From an uncultured Pelagibacteraceae bacterium (GTDB lineage: Bacteria > Pseudomonadota > Alphaproteobacteria > Pelagibacterales > Pelagibacteraceae): 64,000 bases of DNA. Under the pieces are notes generated by a model. The model saw only the letters and a list, made by a program, of their open reading frames with translations, was not told where the DNA came from and did no database searches. Below are positions 9,919 to 19,069 of this stretch, one piece after another; position 1 is the first letter of the stretch; every line of letters starts with the position of its first letter. The position numbers and the translations under genes are program-made. The stretch is from assembly GCA_902598015.1 (NCBI GenBank), contig CACJZT010000004.1:1-64000 (forward strand). The letters run 5' to 3'.

Positions 9919-10842
9919 CTAAAACCAGTTTATATTTTCTTTCTCACAAAGTTCTTTAAGCTTCAATGGATAATCTGTCATGATACCATCTACACCATAC
10001 TCAACCATTTTTAACATGTCGTAATCTTTGTTTACTGTCCAAACGTTCACTGGCAAATTTTCTTGATGAGAAATATCTACTAGTTTTTTTGTAATATCTT
10101 TATGGTATGGATGCCAAGCTTCTCCGCCTTGTGATTTTATAATTTTCGGTAATTCATGATTTTCAAAAAAGGGCATGTAACTCATCCATGGAGATCTATT
10201 ATAAATTGTATTTTTAATTTTAATTCCAGCCTGTTGTTGAAAAGTTAAATAAGCTCTTGAAATTTCAGGGTAAAGTTTTTTCATTTCTGTCAGTGTTCGC
10301 CAATCAAATGATGAAACAATTATTTTATTTTGTAAGGTTGACTTATTTACCTCTTGCATAACTAGTTTAACCATTTCTTCTGGAGTCGGCGTTAGATTTT
10401 CCTCATCAGGTGTAGATTTAATTTCTAAATTTATTAATAGATTTTCAGATATGTTTTTTGAGGATAAATTTAATAATTCAGAAAGTTTCGGTATCTTTTG
10501 ATTTTCTAAAGTTTTTTGATTAACAAATCTTCTTCCATATCTAGATAACTTATTTAAAGATCCAACATCAAATTTTAAAAGTTCTTCATAAGTTAAATCA
10601 TATATTTTTATATTTTCATCCTCTATCCAATTTCCCTCGTTATCTTTTGTAAGACTTGGATCTAATCTAAAGTCGTGAGTAATCACAGGAATAAAATCTT
10701 TTGAAATCAAAATATCAGTTTCGTATGCATTAATATTGTTTTCAAATAAGTATTTAAAACTTTCTAGAGTGTTTTCGGGAAGATCTCCTCTTGCTCCTCG
10801 GTGACCATAAATTTTTATATGATTTGGTTTGCTTAAAATCAA
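9919..10842 (-). CDS. ugpQ: Cytosolic glycerophosphodiester phosphodiesterase
   Basis: Hydrolyses glycerophosphodiesters such as glycerophosphocholine to sn-glycerol-3-phosphate and an alcohol. The GDPD signature is clear: YGHRGARGDLPENTLESF at the N-terminus, then ETDILISKDFIPVITHD with catalytic acidic residues and His, and VNVWTVNKDYDM near the end. No signal peptide, so it is the cytosolic UgpQ type. The start is a TTG (10840-10842) two bases after the ugpC stop. I see no better ATG. It is directly coupled to the transporter, which implies that the Ugp system imports intact diesters as well as G3P. Confidence 0.93.
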   Translation of the reverse strand: MILSKPNHIKIYGHRGARGDLPENTLESFKYLFENNINAYETDILISKDFIPVITHDFRLDPSLTKDNEGNWIEDENIKIYDLTYEELLKFDVGSLNKLSRYGRRFVNQKTLENQKIPKLSELLNLSSKNISENLLINLEIKSTPDEENLTPTPEEMVKLVMQEVNKSTLQNKIIVSSFDWRTLTEMKKLYPEISRAYLTFQQQAGIKIKNTIYNRSPWMSYMPFFENHELPKIIKSQGGEAWHPYHKDITKKLVDISHQENLPVNVWTVNKDYDMLKMVEYGVDGIMTDYPLKLKELCEKENINWF

Positions 10843-10844
10843 AA

Positions 10845-11897
10845 TTAATTAACTCTTTTGCCAGTGCTTTTATCAAAAATATAATATTTATTGTTCTCAA
10901 TATTAAGACTTAGATCAGCACCTTTTTCAATAGTTAGATTTCCCGGACACCTATAACAAAAGTCTTTTTTGTCTTTTAATTGACCATAAACAAGATTATC
11001 CGAACCAAGTTGTTCCACTAAGTCTACTTTTAAATTAATTAAACTATTTTCACTTTGACTTAAATGTTCAGGTCTTATTCCTAATTTTACTTCTCCCTCA
11101 AAGTCACTATCAATATCTTTAATTTCAAAACCTTCTGCAGATAATGTTTTATTTTTTATATTACCATCTAAAAAATTCATTTGAGGTGAGCCAATAAAAC
11201 CAGCAACAAATAATGATTTTGGATTATCATATATCTCAATAGGAGTTCCAAGCTGTTCAATAATTCCATTGTTAATAACTGCTAATCTATCAGCAAGTGT
11301 CATGGCCTCTACTTGATCATGCGTAACAAATATGCTTGTTACTCCAACTTTCTGCTGAAGTTTTTTGATTTCAAGTCTCATCTGAATTCTTAATTTTGCA
11401 TCTAAGTTTGAAAGAGGTTCATCAAATAAGAATATTTTAGGATTTCTAACAATTGCTCTACCCATTGCAACTCTTTGTCTTTGACCTCCGGATAACATTG
11501 AAGGTTTTCTCTGTAAATAATCTGAAATTTGTAGCAGCTTAGCTGCATCATTTACTTTTTGCTCAATTGTTTCTTTGTCAATTCCTCTGTTTTTTAGACC
11601 ATAAGCCAAGTTATTATAAACATTCATATGTGGGTATAATGCATAGTTCTGAAACACCATTGCTACATCTCTTTCAGACGGATCTACCTCATTAATTAAT
11701 TTTCCATCAAGATTAATATCACCCTCTGTAATATCCTCTAAGCCTGCAACCATTCTTAATAAAGTTGATTTTCCACATCCACTAGGTCCTACAAAAACCA
11801 TAAACTCACCTTCATCAACACTTAATGAAGTTTCATGAACAGCCTTAGTTCCATTTGGGTAAATCTTAGTCACATTTTTTAAATCTAAAAAGCTCAT
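10845..11897 (-). CDS. ugpC: UgpC, ATPase of the glycerol-3-phosphate ABC importer
   Basis: ATP-binding subunit of the MalK/UgpC type that powers import through UgpA and UgpE. Walker A is GPSGCGKST, the Q-loop region is MVFQNYALYPHM, the ABC signature is LSGGQRQRVA, Walker B is FLFDEPLSNLDA, and the switch histidine is in FVTHDQ. A C-terminal OB-like regulatory domain follows (LGIRPEHL region). The length of 350 residues is normal. It abuts the second ugpE without a spacer and is followed by ugpQ after two bases. Confidence 0.95.
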   Translation of the reverse strand: MSFLDLKNVTKIYPNGTKAVHETSLSVDEGEFMVFVGPSGCGKSTLLRMVAGLEDITEGDINLDGKLINEVDPSERDVAMVFQNYALYPHMNVYNNLAYGLKNRGIDKETIEQKVNDAAKLLQISDYLQRKPSMLSGGQRQRVAMGRAIVRNPKIFLFDEPLSNLDAKLRIQMRLEIKKLQQKVGVTSIFVTHDQVEAMTLADRLAVINNGIIEQLGTPIEIYDNPKSLFVAGFIGSPQMNFLDGNIKNKTLSAEGFEIKDIDSDFEGEVKLGIRPEHLSQSENSLINLKVDLVEQLGSDNLVYGQLKDKKDFCYRCPGNLTIEKGADLSLNIENNKYYIFDKSTGKRVN

Positions 11898-12749
11898 TTA
11901 TTTCTCCGTTTGAATTAATCCTTTTATGAACCATTTTTGTAAAAATACTACCACTAAAACTGGTGGGATCATTGACAAAATGATATACGCAAATCTTTCT
12001 GCAGTTCTTGGCAGAGCAACTCCTTCATAGCTTTCTGTGTAAATAATCTTCATTCCCATTACAACAGTCCAGTATTCTTCTGCAGTTGTCATTATTAGTG
12101 GCCATAAATATTGGCTGTATCCATATACAAACATAAAGATAAACATTGCTGCTATCATGGTTTTAGATAATGGAACCAAGAAATCTATGAAAAAACTCCA
12201 AGCATTTGCTCCGTCTAATTTTGCTGACTCCAAGAGTTCATCTGGAATTGTTTTATAAAATTGTCTGAAGAAAAATGTTGCTGTAGCTGAAGCAACTAAT
12301 GGAAGGATAAGGCCTGTATATGAATTTGTTAAACCTAAATCAGATACAATTTTATAGCTTGGAAAAATCCTTACCTCCAAAGGAACAAGTAGAGTAATAA
12401 AGATTAACCAAAAAATTGGTACAGCTAATTTAAATCTATAATAAACCAAAGCATATGCTGACATTGCTGAAATAACTACCTTAAGTGTTGCAATTCCTAA
12501 TGCCATTATAAAACTATTAATAAACATTTTTGCAGCAGTCACTTCTTCTGACCAACCACCTTTTTCATTTAAAACTTCGTTATAGTTTCTTGCTAGCTGA
12601 TCACCTATATGAAACTTCATACCTTCGGTTAATATAGTTACAGAGTCATGCGAAGAACTTGCAAAAGATATCCAAATAGGAACTACCATTAACAAGACTC
12701 CTAGTATTAAAATAATATGAGCAATTATTTGAAGTGGTTTAATTTTCAT
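11898..12749 (-). CDS. ugpE: UgpE-type permease, second tandem copy
   Basis: Inner-membrane permease of the carbohydrate ABC family with six predicted membrane segments. The cytoplasmic coupling motif for the ATPase is ELLESAKLDGANAW. It is a clear paralogue of the neighbouring permease at 12746-13567: both share FYKT-PDELLESAKLDGAN, the PLSKTMI block and QYLWPL. This copy has about ten extra residues in the last periplasmic loop (around YTESYEGVALPR). It overlaps the first copy by four bases, so the two are translationally coupled. Confidence 0.92.
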   Translation of the reverse strand: MKIKPLQIIAHIILILGVLLMVVPIWISFASSSHDSVTILTEGMKFHIGDQLARNYNEVLNEKGGWSEEVTAAKMFINSFIMALGIATLKVVISAMSAYALVYYRFKLAVPIFWLIFITLLVPLEVRIFPSYKIVSDLGLTNSYTGLILPLVASATATFFFRQFYKTIPDELLESAKLDGANAWSFFIDFLVPLSKTMIAAMFIFMFVYGYSQYLWPLIMTTAEEYWTVVMGMKIIYTESYEGVALPRTAERFAYIILSMIPPVLVVVFLQKWFIKGLIQTEK

Positions 12750-13567
12750 TTATCTTGAAAAACCCCCTTAATAAAATATTTCTGCAACACAATTATAATT
12801 AAAATTGGTGGCACCATAGACATCATCACGAAAGCAAAACGATGAACAATTGAACCCGACATCATTTTTAATCCCATAACCACTGTCCAATATTGTTCTG
12901 AAGTTGTTACCAATAATGGCCATAGATACTGATTGTAGCCAAAAACAAACATAAATATTAACATCGCTACAATCATTGTTTTTGACAAAGGAATTAAAAA
13001 ATCAACAAAAAATCTCCAGGTATTTGCTCCATCAAGTTTTGCGGATTCAAGTAATTCATCTGGAACGGTTTTATAAAATTGTCGAAAGAATAATGTTGCT
13101 ATAGCTGATGCTGAAATAGGAACTATTAATCCAAAGTAAGAATTCACTAGATTAAGCTCAGCCATTACTGAATAAGTAGGGAAAATTCTTAACTCTAATG
13201 GTACTAAAATTGTAATAAATATAATCCAAAACAATAATGTTGCATATTTTATTCTGTAATAAACCAACGCGTAAGCAGCCATTAAAGATGTAACAACGGA
13301 TAATATTGCAACTCCAGTAGCCATGATAAAACTATTAAAAAACATTTTTAATGCTGTTATCTCTTTAAAAAAACCACCCTGATATAATAAAACTCGTAAG
13401 TAATTTTCATAAAAGCTATCTCCTAAAAACATTTGGAGACCATTCATATTAATCATTGAACTCGTGTGCGTCGAGCTAGCAAAAATCATCCATACAGGAA
13501 CTAACATGATTAGTATTCCAATGAGTAAAATTAAATGTGAAAAACTTGATGTGATAAATCTAGTCAT
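12746..13567 (-). CDS. ugpE: UgpE-type permease, first tandem copy
   Basis: Second transmembrane subunit of the glycerol-3-phosphate importer, 273 residues, with six predicted membrane helices and the EAA coupling loop ELLESAKLDGANTW. It overlaps the ugpA stop by one base and the next ugpE copy by four. Which of the two copies pairs with UgpA, or whether both do, cannot be read from sequence. The usual operon has one UgpE. Confidence 0.92.
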   Translation of the reverse strand: MTRFITSSFSHLILLIGILIMLVPVWMIFASSTHTSSMINMNGLQMFLGDSFYENYLRVLLYQGGFFKEITALKMFFNSFIMATGVAILSVVTSLMAAYALVYYRIKYATLLFWIIFITILVPLELRIFPTYSVMAELNLVNSYFGLIVPISASAIATLFFRQFYKTVPDELLESAKLDGANTWRFFVDFLIPLSKTMIVAMLIFMFVFGYNQYLWPLLVTTSEQYWTVVMGLKMMSGSIVHRFAFVMMSMVPPILIIIVLQKYFIKGVFQDK

Positions 13568-14445
13568 TAATTATAATGTATTTTCCCTTCGATATATCTA
13601 AATTGAAAAATCGTAATTACTAATACAATCAACATCATCATTATTGATTGAGCTCCTGCACTTCCTAAATCCAGTCCTCTAAATCCATCCATGTAAGCTT
13701 TATAAACTAGAGTTCTTGTTTCACCGGAAGGAGCACCTATTGTTGTGGTATCAATAATTCCAAATGTATCAAAGAAAGCATACGTTATATTAATAATTAT
13801 TAAAAAGAATGTAGTTGGCATTAATAATGGGAATGTAATTGTCCAAAATCTTCTAAAACTATTTTTACAGTCAATCATTGATGCTTCAATTACAGATTTT
13901 TGTATAGCTTGAAGTCCAGCCAAGAAGAAAATAAAATTAGCACTGATTTGCTTCCAAGAACCAGCTATGATTACGTAAATATAAGAGTCGAACACACTTT
14001 CGTACCAATTAAATCCCCACAGTTCGTGAAATAAATGATAAAGAAGACCAAATCTTTCACTAAAAAAATAATTTGCCATTACACCGACTACCGCAGGCGC
14101 AATTGCATAAGGCCAAATTAAAAGTGTTTTGTAAGTGCTTTTACCATGCATTACATTATTAGCCTGAACGGCAAGTAATAATCCAATTGAGCCTGTAATT
14201 AACGTAATAACAAAACTATAAATAATAGTAAATTTGAAAGCTATGAAATAAGCTGGATCATCAAAAATAAATAAAAAATTGTCAAACCATACAAACTTCG
14301 ATCCAAATCCAAAAGCATCTTGCATTGTAAATGCATCTCTAAAGGTTTGTATGATTGGCCAATATAAAAAAATTAACAATATACCTAGCTGCGGAGCTAA
14401 GAAAAGATATTGTGAATAGCTAGATTTGAATTGGACTTTTTTCAT
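13567..14445 (-). CDS. ugpA: UgpA, glycerol-3-phosphate ABC importer permease
   Basis: First transmembrane subunit of the importer, 292 residues. The N-terminal segment YLFLAPQLGILLIFLYWPI is typical of MalF/UgpA-like permeases, followed by RDAF and an EAA loop variant (VIEASMIDCKNSFRRFW). It follows ugpB after a 60-base gap that holds a strong hairpin. It overlaps the first ugpE by one base. Confidence 0.93.
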   Translation of the reverse strand: MKKVQFKSSYSQYLFLAPQLGILLIFLYWPIIQTFRDAFTMQDAFGFGSKFVWFDNFLFIFDDPAYFIAFKFTIIYSFVITLITGSIGLLLAVQANNVMHGKSTYKTLLIWPYAIAPAVVGVMANYFFSERFGLLYHLFHELWGFNWYESVFDSYIYVIIAGSWKQISANFIFFLAGLQAIQKSVIEASMIDCKNSFRRFWTITFPLLMPTTFFLIIINITYAFFDTFGIIDTTTIGAPSGETRTLVYKAYMDGFRGLDLGSAGAQSIMMMLIVLVITIFQFRYIEGKIHYN

Positions 14446-14460
14446 ACTTTTGTAAAAATA

Positions 14461-14492
14461 AATAAGGAGGGTAAATTAATACCCTCCTTATT
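14461..14492 (-). terminator. Perfect hairpin between ugpB and ugpA (attenuator or mRNA stabiliser)
   Basis: Positions 14461-14473 and 14480-14492 are exact reverse complements (13 bp, arm AATAAGGAGGGTA) with a six-base loop. On the transcribed minus strand it is followed by a U-rich run (TATTTATTTTTAC) and then the ugpA start at 14445. It has the form of an intrinsic terminator but stands inside the operon, which suggests partial termination or 3' end protection that raises UgpB over the permeases. Confidence 0.85.
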
Positions 14493-14505
14493 GTTTTAAT
14501 TATTC

Positions 14506-15813
14506 TTACAAAGTTTTAGCAAATTGCTTTAACAATTTAGCTGCACCTTTGTCCATATTCTGCAATCCTTTTTCGATTGATATTTTGCCGTTTAACATTG
14601 GCTCAATATTTTCGTAAATTACTTCACGAATTTGGGGCCAGTTACCAGCTCTATATCCACCAGGAATAGTTGAACCTTCTAAGCTTAATTGTTCACCAAC
14701 TGCTTTATGATATGGAGAAGCTCTATAGAAATTTATAGTTTCAGCTAACTCTATACCACCTTTAGTCACTGCAGAGTAACCAGTCATATTGTGATAATAC
14801 AGATCCATTTCTGGAGAACCCATAAATTCTATAAATTTAGCAAGTCCTTTGTACTCTTCCTCAGTATGACCATTTAAGATCCAGTTAGCAGCACCACCTA
14901 TAAAAGTTGGATACTCTTTTCCTTTGGTTACTGAATCCCAGTAAGGAATATGATTAACTGTAAAGTTTGGAACAACACCTTTCATTCCACCAAATGATGC
15001 AGCAGAACCAAACCAAAATGCAGCTTCACCTGCTATAAATGGTGCTTGATTGTCTCCCCACGCTCTTCCTTTATAGCCATATAAACCTTTATCATACCAT
15101 TCTTTAACTTTCTTCCAATGATAGACAAATGCATCAGTTTCAGCGAATAAAGTTTTTGTAGGAACAGCATCGTAACCATTATTTCCATCTAACATTAATA
15201 AATTATGTCTAGAAAAGAAATTTTCAGTCCAAATCCATGGACTATGACTTTGAACTAAAGGAATGTATCCAGCAGCTTTGATTTTTGGAGCCATGGCCTC
15301 AAATTCTTCATAAGTTTTTGGCACAGATTCAATTCCAACCTCTTTCAAAATGTCCATGTTTGCATACATCAAACAAGTTGAACTATTGAAAGGTACACCA
15401 ATCATTTTTCCATCAGAGTCGGCATAGAAATTTTTAATGCCTGGAATATAGTTGTCAGCATCTACATCAATGCCATATTTCTTAGCCATTTCTTCAAAAC
15501 CGATAACAACACCATTTTTTACTTGAGCTACCATGATTGCAGCACCAGCATCATAAACCTGTGAATAGTGTGGTTGGTCGCCTGCTCTAAATGCAGCAAT
15601 AGTTGCCGCCATGTTATCTTCATAACTTCCTTTTCCTGTAGGAATGACCGTATATTGATCTTGTGAAGCGTTAAATCTATTTGCAATTTCAATAATTACA
15701 TCACCAAGAAAACCACTGTTTCCGTACCACCAATGAATTTCTGTTTTTGAATAACTGTGTGATGTAAAAGAGAAAGTAAATAGAATTGTTAAAACACTAA
15801 GTATTTTTTTCAT
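14506..15813 (-). CDS. ugpB: UgpB, periplasmic glycerol-3-phosphate binding protein
   Basis: Family 1 solute-binding protein that captures sn-glycerol-3-phosphate or its diesters and presents them to UgpA/UgpE. The signal peptide is MKKILSVLTILFTFSFTSHSYS. Mature-protein motifs include EIHWWYGNSGFLGD, the SSTCLMYAN block and PGGYRAGNWPQIREVI near the C-terminus, as in UgpB of other bacteria. The length of 435 residues is normal. The start has a good Shine-Dalgarno sequence (AGAAGGA, six bases upstream). First gene of the long ugp-glp operon and divergent from glpD. Confidence 0.95.
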   Translation of the reverse strand: MKKILSVLTILFTFSFTSHSYSKTEIHWWYGNSGFLGDVIIEIANRFNASQDQYTVIPTGKGSYEDNMAATIAAFRAGDQPHYSQVYDAGAAIMVAQVKNGVVIGFEEMAKKYGIDVDADNYIPGIKNFYADSDGKMIGVPFNSSTCLMYANMDILKEVGIESVPKTYEEFEAMAPKIKAAGYIPLVQSHSPWIWTENFFSRHNLLMLDGNNGYDAVPTKTLFAETDAFVYHWKKVKEWYDKGLYGYKGRAWGDNQAPFIAGEAAFWFGSAASFGGMKGVVPNFTVNHIPYWDSVTKGKEYPTFIGGAANWILNGHTEEEYKGLAKFIEFMGSPEMDLYYHNMTGYSAVTKGGIELAETINFYRASPYHKAVGEQLSLEGSTIPGGYRAGNWPQIREVIYENIEPMLNGKISIEKGLQNMDKGAAKLLKQFAKTL

Positions 15814-15953
15814 ATCTATCCTTCTGTTAAGTTTATTTAATTTTTTATTAATACTTTATTAATGTTAAGATATTATGAAATTGTAAATAATTGCATTTAA
15901 AAATTTTTAATTTCTAAGAGAGGTTGTATATTTTAAAACAAATCATAATTTAA
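15814..15953. promoter_or_regulatory. Divergent ugpB/glpD intergenic region
   Basis: A 140-base AT-rich gap between two divergent starts, so it must hold promoters for both the import operon and glpD. It contains repeated TTATTAAT-like words near 15845-15870. I cannot place -10/-35 boxes with confidence and do not see a clear consensus Pho box. Confidence 0.5.
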
Positions 15954-17105
15954 ATGTCTAAAAAATTTGATTTATTCATAATAGGTGGCGGTATAAACGG
16001 TGCAGGTATTGCAAGAGATGCTGCAGGTAGAGGTTTATCAGTTTGTTTAGCTGACAAAGGTGAGATTGGAGGAGCAACCTCATCTTGGTCGACAAAATTA
16101 GTACATGGTGGTCTTCGTTATTTAGAAAATTATGAATTCAAACTAGTTAGAGAATCTCTGAAAGAAAGAGAAATAGTTTATAAAATTGCCAGACATATTT
16201 CCAAACCGATTCCTTTTATAATTCCTTATGCAGATAAAATTCGACCAGCCTGGTTAATTAAAATTGGTTTATTTTTGTATGATAATTTAGGTGGCAAAAG
16301 CAATATACCAAAATCAAAAACGTTTGATCTTACAAAAAAATTTTCAAATATTCTTAAGCAAAAATACAAAACTGGTTTTCAATATTTTGACATACAAATT
16401 GACGATAAAAAATTAACGAAACTAAATGCTAAAGATGCAAAAAGAAATAAAGCTAAAATACTAGAATATAACAAAGTTAAAAAAGCTGAAATTATTGGCA
16501 ATGAATGGATTATTAGTCTTGAAAAAGGTGAAAAAGTAAAATCAAAAATTTTAATTAATGCATCTGGACCATGGATAAACGAAACCTTAAATAAAAATAT
16601 AAAAATTAAATCTAAGAAAAAAATAAGATTAGTTAAAGGAAGTCATATTATTACAAAAAAATTGTACAAAGAAAATGTTGCATTCACATTTCAAAATACT
16701 GATAAAAGAATAATATTTGTGATACCTTATAAAGGGAAGTTTTCTTTAATTGGAACTACAGAAGTTGAGGTTAAATCACCAGAAAATAAAGGAATATCAA
16801 AAAAAGAAATTACATATTTAATTCGTTCAGTAAATAATTACTTAAAAAAACAAATCAGAACAAAGGACATTGTAGATACTTATTCAGGGATAAGACCTCT
16901 AATTGAAGATTTTAATACAGCTTCAAAAGTCACAAGAGATTATGTTTTTGATTTAAAAATTATAAAAAAATTACCTTTATTGAATATATATGGAGGAAAA
17001 CTAACCACCTACAGAAAATTGTCTGAAAAAGTCCTTTTTGACCTTAGAAAGTTTTTACCTAAAACAAAAAAAGGTCCATGGACACACAAAAAGAAGCTTC
17101 TCTAA
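15954..17105 (+). CDS. glpD: FAD-dependent glycerol-3-phosphate dehydrogenase, short form
   Basis: Oxidises glycerol-3-phosphate to DHAP and passes electrons to quinone. The FAD-binding motif is GGGINGAGIARDAAGRGL, then SSWSTKLVHGGLRYLE, IGTTEVEV and YSGIRPL, all GlpD hallmarks. It has 383 residues against about 500 in the family. It stops right after GPWTHKKKLL, where full-length enzymes continue with the C-terminal helical domain. The next gene begins six bases later, so that domain is missing rather than shifted to another frame. Divergent from the ugp operon whose product it consumes. The catalytic domain looks intact. Confidence 0.9.
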   Translation: MSKKFDLFIIGGGINGAGIARDAAGRGLSVCLADKGEIGGATSSWSTKLVHGGLRYLENYEFKLVRESLKEREIVYKIARHISKPIPFIIPYADKIRPAWLIKIGLFLYDNLGGKSNIPKSKTFDLTKKFSNILKQKYKTGFQYFDIQIDDKKLTKLNAKDAKRNKAKILEYNKVKKAEIIGNEWIISLEKGEKVKSKILINASGPWINETLNKNIKIKSKKKIRLVKGSHIITKKLYKENVAFTFQNTDKRIIFVIPYKGKFSLIGTTEVEVKSPENKGISKKEITYLIRSVNNYLKKQIRTKDIVDTYSGIRPLIEDFNTASKVTRDYVFDLKIIKKLPLLNIYGGKLTTYRKLSEKVLFDLRKFLPKTKKGPWTHKKKLL

Positions 17106-17110
17106 ACTTA

Positions 17111-17785
17111 ATGACCGTTAAATTTGAAAAATTAAAAAAAACAATAATTAAATGTAATAAATGCCCTAGACTTGTGAGGTTTAGAAAAAAAATATCTACG
17201 GAAAAAAGAAAACAATATATGGACCAAACTTATTGGGGAAAACCAGTTACAGGTTTTGGAGATATAAATGGAAAAATAATGATTGTTGGTCTAGCACCAG
17301 CTGCTCATGGTGGAACAAGAACAGGCAGAGTATTTACAGGCGATAAATCCTCAGATTTTTTATATAAATGTTTACACAATGTAAAAATTGCCAATCAAAG
17401 TAATTCAGATCATATAAATGATGGATTGAAAATAAAAAATACTTTCATAACTCCAGCTTTAAAGTGTGTTCCTCCAGGAGATAAGCCGTTAAATGATGAG
17501 TTAAAAAATTGTTTTGGTTATTTTAAATCTGAATTTGAAATACTTAAAAATCTTAAAATAATTGTGGCTTTAGGAAAAATTGCCTTTGATACTTGTGTAA
17601 AATTTTATAGAGAAAATTTTGATTACACTGAGAGAGTAAAATTTGGTCATGGATCATATTTTAAATTACCTAACAATGTATTGTTGATGGGATGTTATCA
17701 TCCAAGTCCAAGAAATGTAAATACTGGACGAATAAATGAAAAACAAATGACTAAACTATTTAAAAAAGTAAAAGAACTAGTTTAA
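17111..17785 (+). CDS. Family 5 uracil-DNA glycosylase with Fe-S cluster
   Basis: DNA repair enzyme that removes uracil or deaminated bases. I chose the ATG at 17111, just after the glpD stop. An upstream ATG at 17078 would overlap glpD by 28 bases. Cys15 and Cys18 (CNKC) and two later cysteines (LKCVPP, KNCFG) are the likely 4Fe-4S ligands. The active-site block GLAPAAHGGTRTGRVFTGD is the family 5 (UDGb) signature, and CYHPSPRN is the second motif. It ends nine bases into the convergent thioesterase gene. Confidence 0.88.
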   Translation: MTVKFEKLKKTIIKCNKCPRLVRFRKKISTEKRKQYMDQTYWGKPVTGFGDINGKIMIVGLAPAAHGGTRTGRVFTGDKSSDFLYKCLHNVKIANQSNSDHINDGLKIKNTFITPALKCVPPGDKPLNDELKNCFGYFKSEFEILKNLKIIVALGKIAFDTCVKFYRENFDYTERVKFGHGSYFKLPNNVLLMGCYHPSPRNVNTGRINEKQMTKLFKKVKELV

Positions 17786-18169
17786 TTTGTTAATAAGTGC
17801 TACTGGAAGTTTTACTGGTTTTCCCAACTTATTTAGAGATACTAATTTAATCTCTGCATCACATAAAGTATCTGATTTTCTTTTAATTACTTGTGACATT
17901 GTAATTGTAGTCAAAGTATTAGATTTTATTTTTGTGAAAACGGTAATTTTATCCTCAAATTTAGCTGGTTTTTTAAAATCTACGTTGCAAGTTTTTACTG
18001 CTATTAAAACATTATGTTTATCTAATAACTTTTTATTCGAATATCCCAGGGAATAAATAAGCTCAGATCTTGCTCTTTCAAAGTACTTTAAATAATTTGC
18101 GTGGTAAACAATTCCACCAAAATCAGTATCCTCATAGTATACTTTTAAATTATACTTAAATACTTTCAT
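17777..18169 (-). CDS. ybgC: YbgC-type acyl-CoA thioesterase
   Basis: Hotdog-fold thioesterase of the YbgC/FadM group, often linked to the Tol-Pal envelope system. The signature YEDTDFGGIVYHANYLKYFERARSE near the N-terminus contains the catalytic aspartate. I chose the ATG at 18167-18169 (MKVFKYNL). A TTG one codon upstream is possible. No tol or pal genes are near. Convergent with the uracil-DNA glycosylase gene with a nine-base overlap. Confidence 0.88.
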   Translation of the reverse strand: MKVFKYNLKVYYEDTDFGGIVYHANYLKYFERARSELIYSLGYSNKKLLDKHNVLIAVKTCNVDFKKPAKFEDKITVFTKIKSNTLTTITMSQVIKRKSDTLCDAEIKLVSLNKLGKPVKLPVALINKLN

Positions 18170-18188
18170 CAATTGATATTAATAAAAT

Positions 18189-18842
18189 TTATTGAGAAGA
18201 AAAATAGATATTTTGATAGTAAGTAATTGATTTTTTCTTTGAATTATCTGTATCTGACATTATCGCTATACCATCTAGCTCATTAACATCTAAATTATGG
18301 AATTTCTTGAAATCTTCTTTAACGTTTGCTTTGACAGTTACCCATTCATTTAAATTTGTTTTGGTAGTAGCAAGGACATTATCTATGGACTTTTTAGTAT
18401 ATGGGCTTGGAAAGTTGCTTCCAACTTCTTGATTACTCGAAAAAACGTAATTTATTGCTCTATTGGATAAAGGTGTTGCCCCAGTTTTTTTGATGACGAA
18501 TACTCTTCCTGCAAAGTCATGACCTTTTTTAGTTGTTTCATCTATCCCAGGTATATCTTTCTCAATTTTCCAGGTAATATTTATGAAAGGTGTTTTATTT
18601 AGATCAATTTTAATCTCCTTACCTAGGCCAGAAGCAGCATTATCAGCAATAGCTTTAAGGTAATTACCATTTTCATCAGAGCCGACAGAATAAGCAGTTT
18701 TGTTATCTGCCCCTCTTACTTTTCTAACTGTCAATTCTGATAGTTCTTTCTCTGTAAACTCAAATACTTTTACTTCCTCGGAATACAAAGTAGTTTGAAA
18801 CAACGCTGTAACCAAAATCAATTTAAATAAAAATCTGAACAT
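18189..18842 (-). CDS. Exported DUF3047-like protein
   Basis: 217 residues with a signal peptide (MFRFLFKLILVTALFQTTLYS). The pattern ITWKIEKD-IPG, DFAGRVFVI, INYVFSSNQ-VGS, and a C-terminal DELDGIAIMSDTDNSK resembles DUF3047, a periplasmic beta-sandwich-like family of unknown function. It starts after a clear GAGAGGAC Shine-Dalgarno and lies 16 bases after the thioesterase start region in the same direction. No function is assigned. Confidence 0.7.
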   Translation of the reverse strand: MFRFLFKLILVTALFQTTLYSEEVKVFEFTEKELSELTVRKVRGADNKTAYSVGSDENGNYLKAIADNAASGLGKEIKIDLNKTPFINITWKIEKDIPGIDETTKKGHDFAGRVFVIKKTGATPLSNRAINYVFSSNQEVGSNFPSPYTKKSIDNVLATTKTNLNEWVTVKANVKEDFKKFHNLDVNELDGIAIMSDTDNSKKKSITYYQNIYFSSQ

Positions 18843-18937
18843 GTCCTCTCTATATAAAAGATAAAATAATTTTCAAATTCAAAATTTTGACATTATTTAA
18901 ACATGCATAAATCATTATTATTCTCTATTTAAATAAT

Positions 18938-19069
18938 ATGAAATTAGCAGTTCTTTTTGGTTTGATGATTTATTGGTCTATAATTATAACTGCACCTGTA
19001 ATTTCAAAAAATTCAGAAAAATTTGGAGAAAAAAAGGTATTAGTACCTCTTAAAAAACCAAGAATTTAA
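18938..19069 (+). CDS. Tiny membrane-anchored or exported protein, 43 residues
   Basis: A short open frame I translated by hand. It starts MKLAVLFGLMIYWSIIITAP, a single hydrophobic segment or uncleaved signal, followed by a basic tail ending VPLKKPRI. It lies in the divergent gap after the DUF3047-like gene and its stop overlaps the convergent dehydrogenase stop by four bases. The tight packing supports a real gene. No family is recognised. Confidence 0.55.
   Translation: MKLAVLFGLMIYWSIIITAPVISKNSEKFGEKKVLVPLKKPRI

Noticed and set aside
17078-17110. Upstream ATG for the uracil-DNA glycosylase
   Set aside because: It would overlap glpD by 28 bases. The ATG at 17111 is just behind the stop and gives the normal start.
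16980-17110. Frameshift in glpD hiding the C-terminal domain
   Set aside because: The next frame encodes the start of the glycosylase, with no remnant of the domain in any frame that I could see. Kept as a real short form, though a sequencing check is listed.
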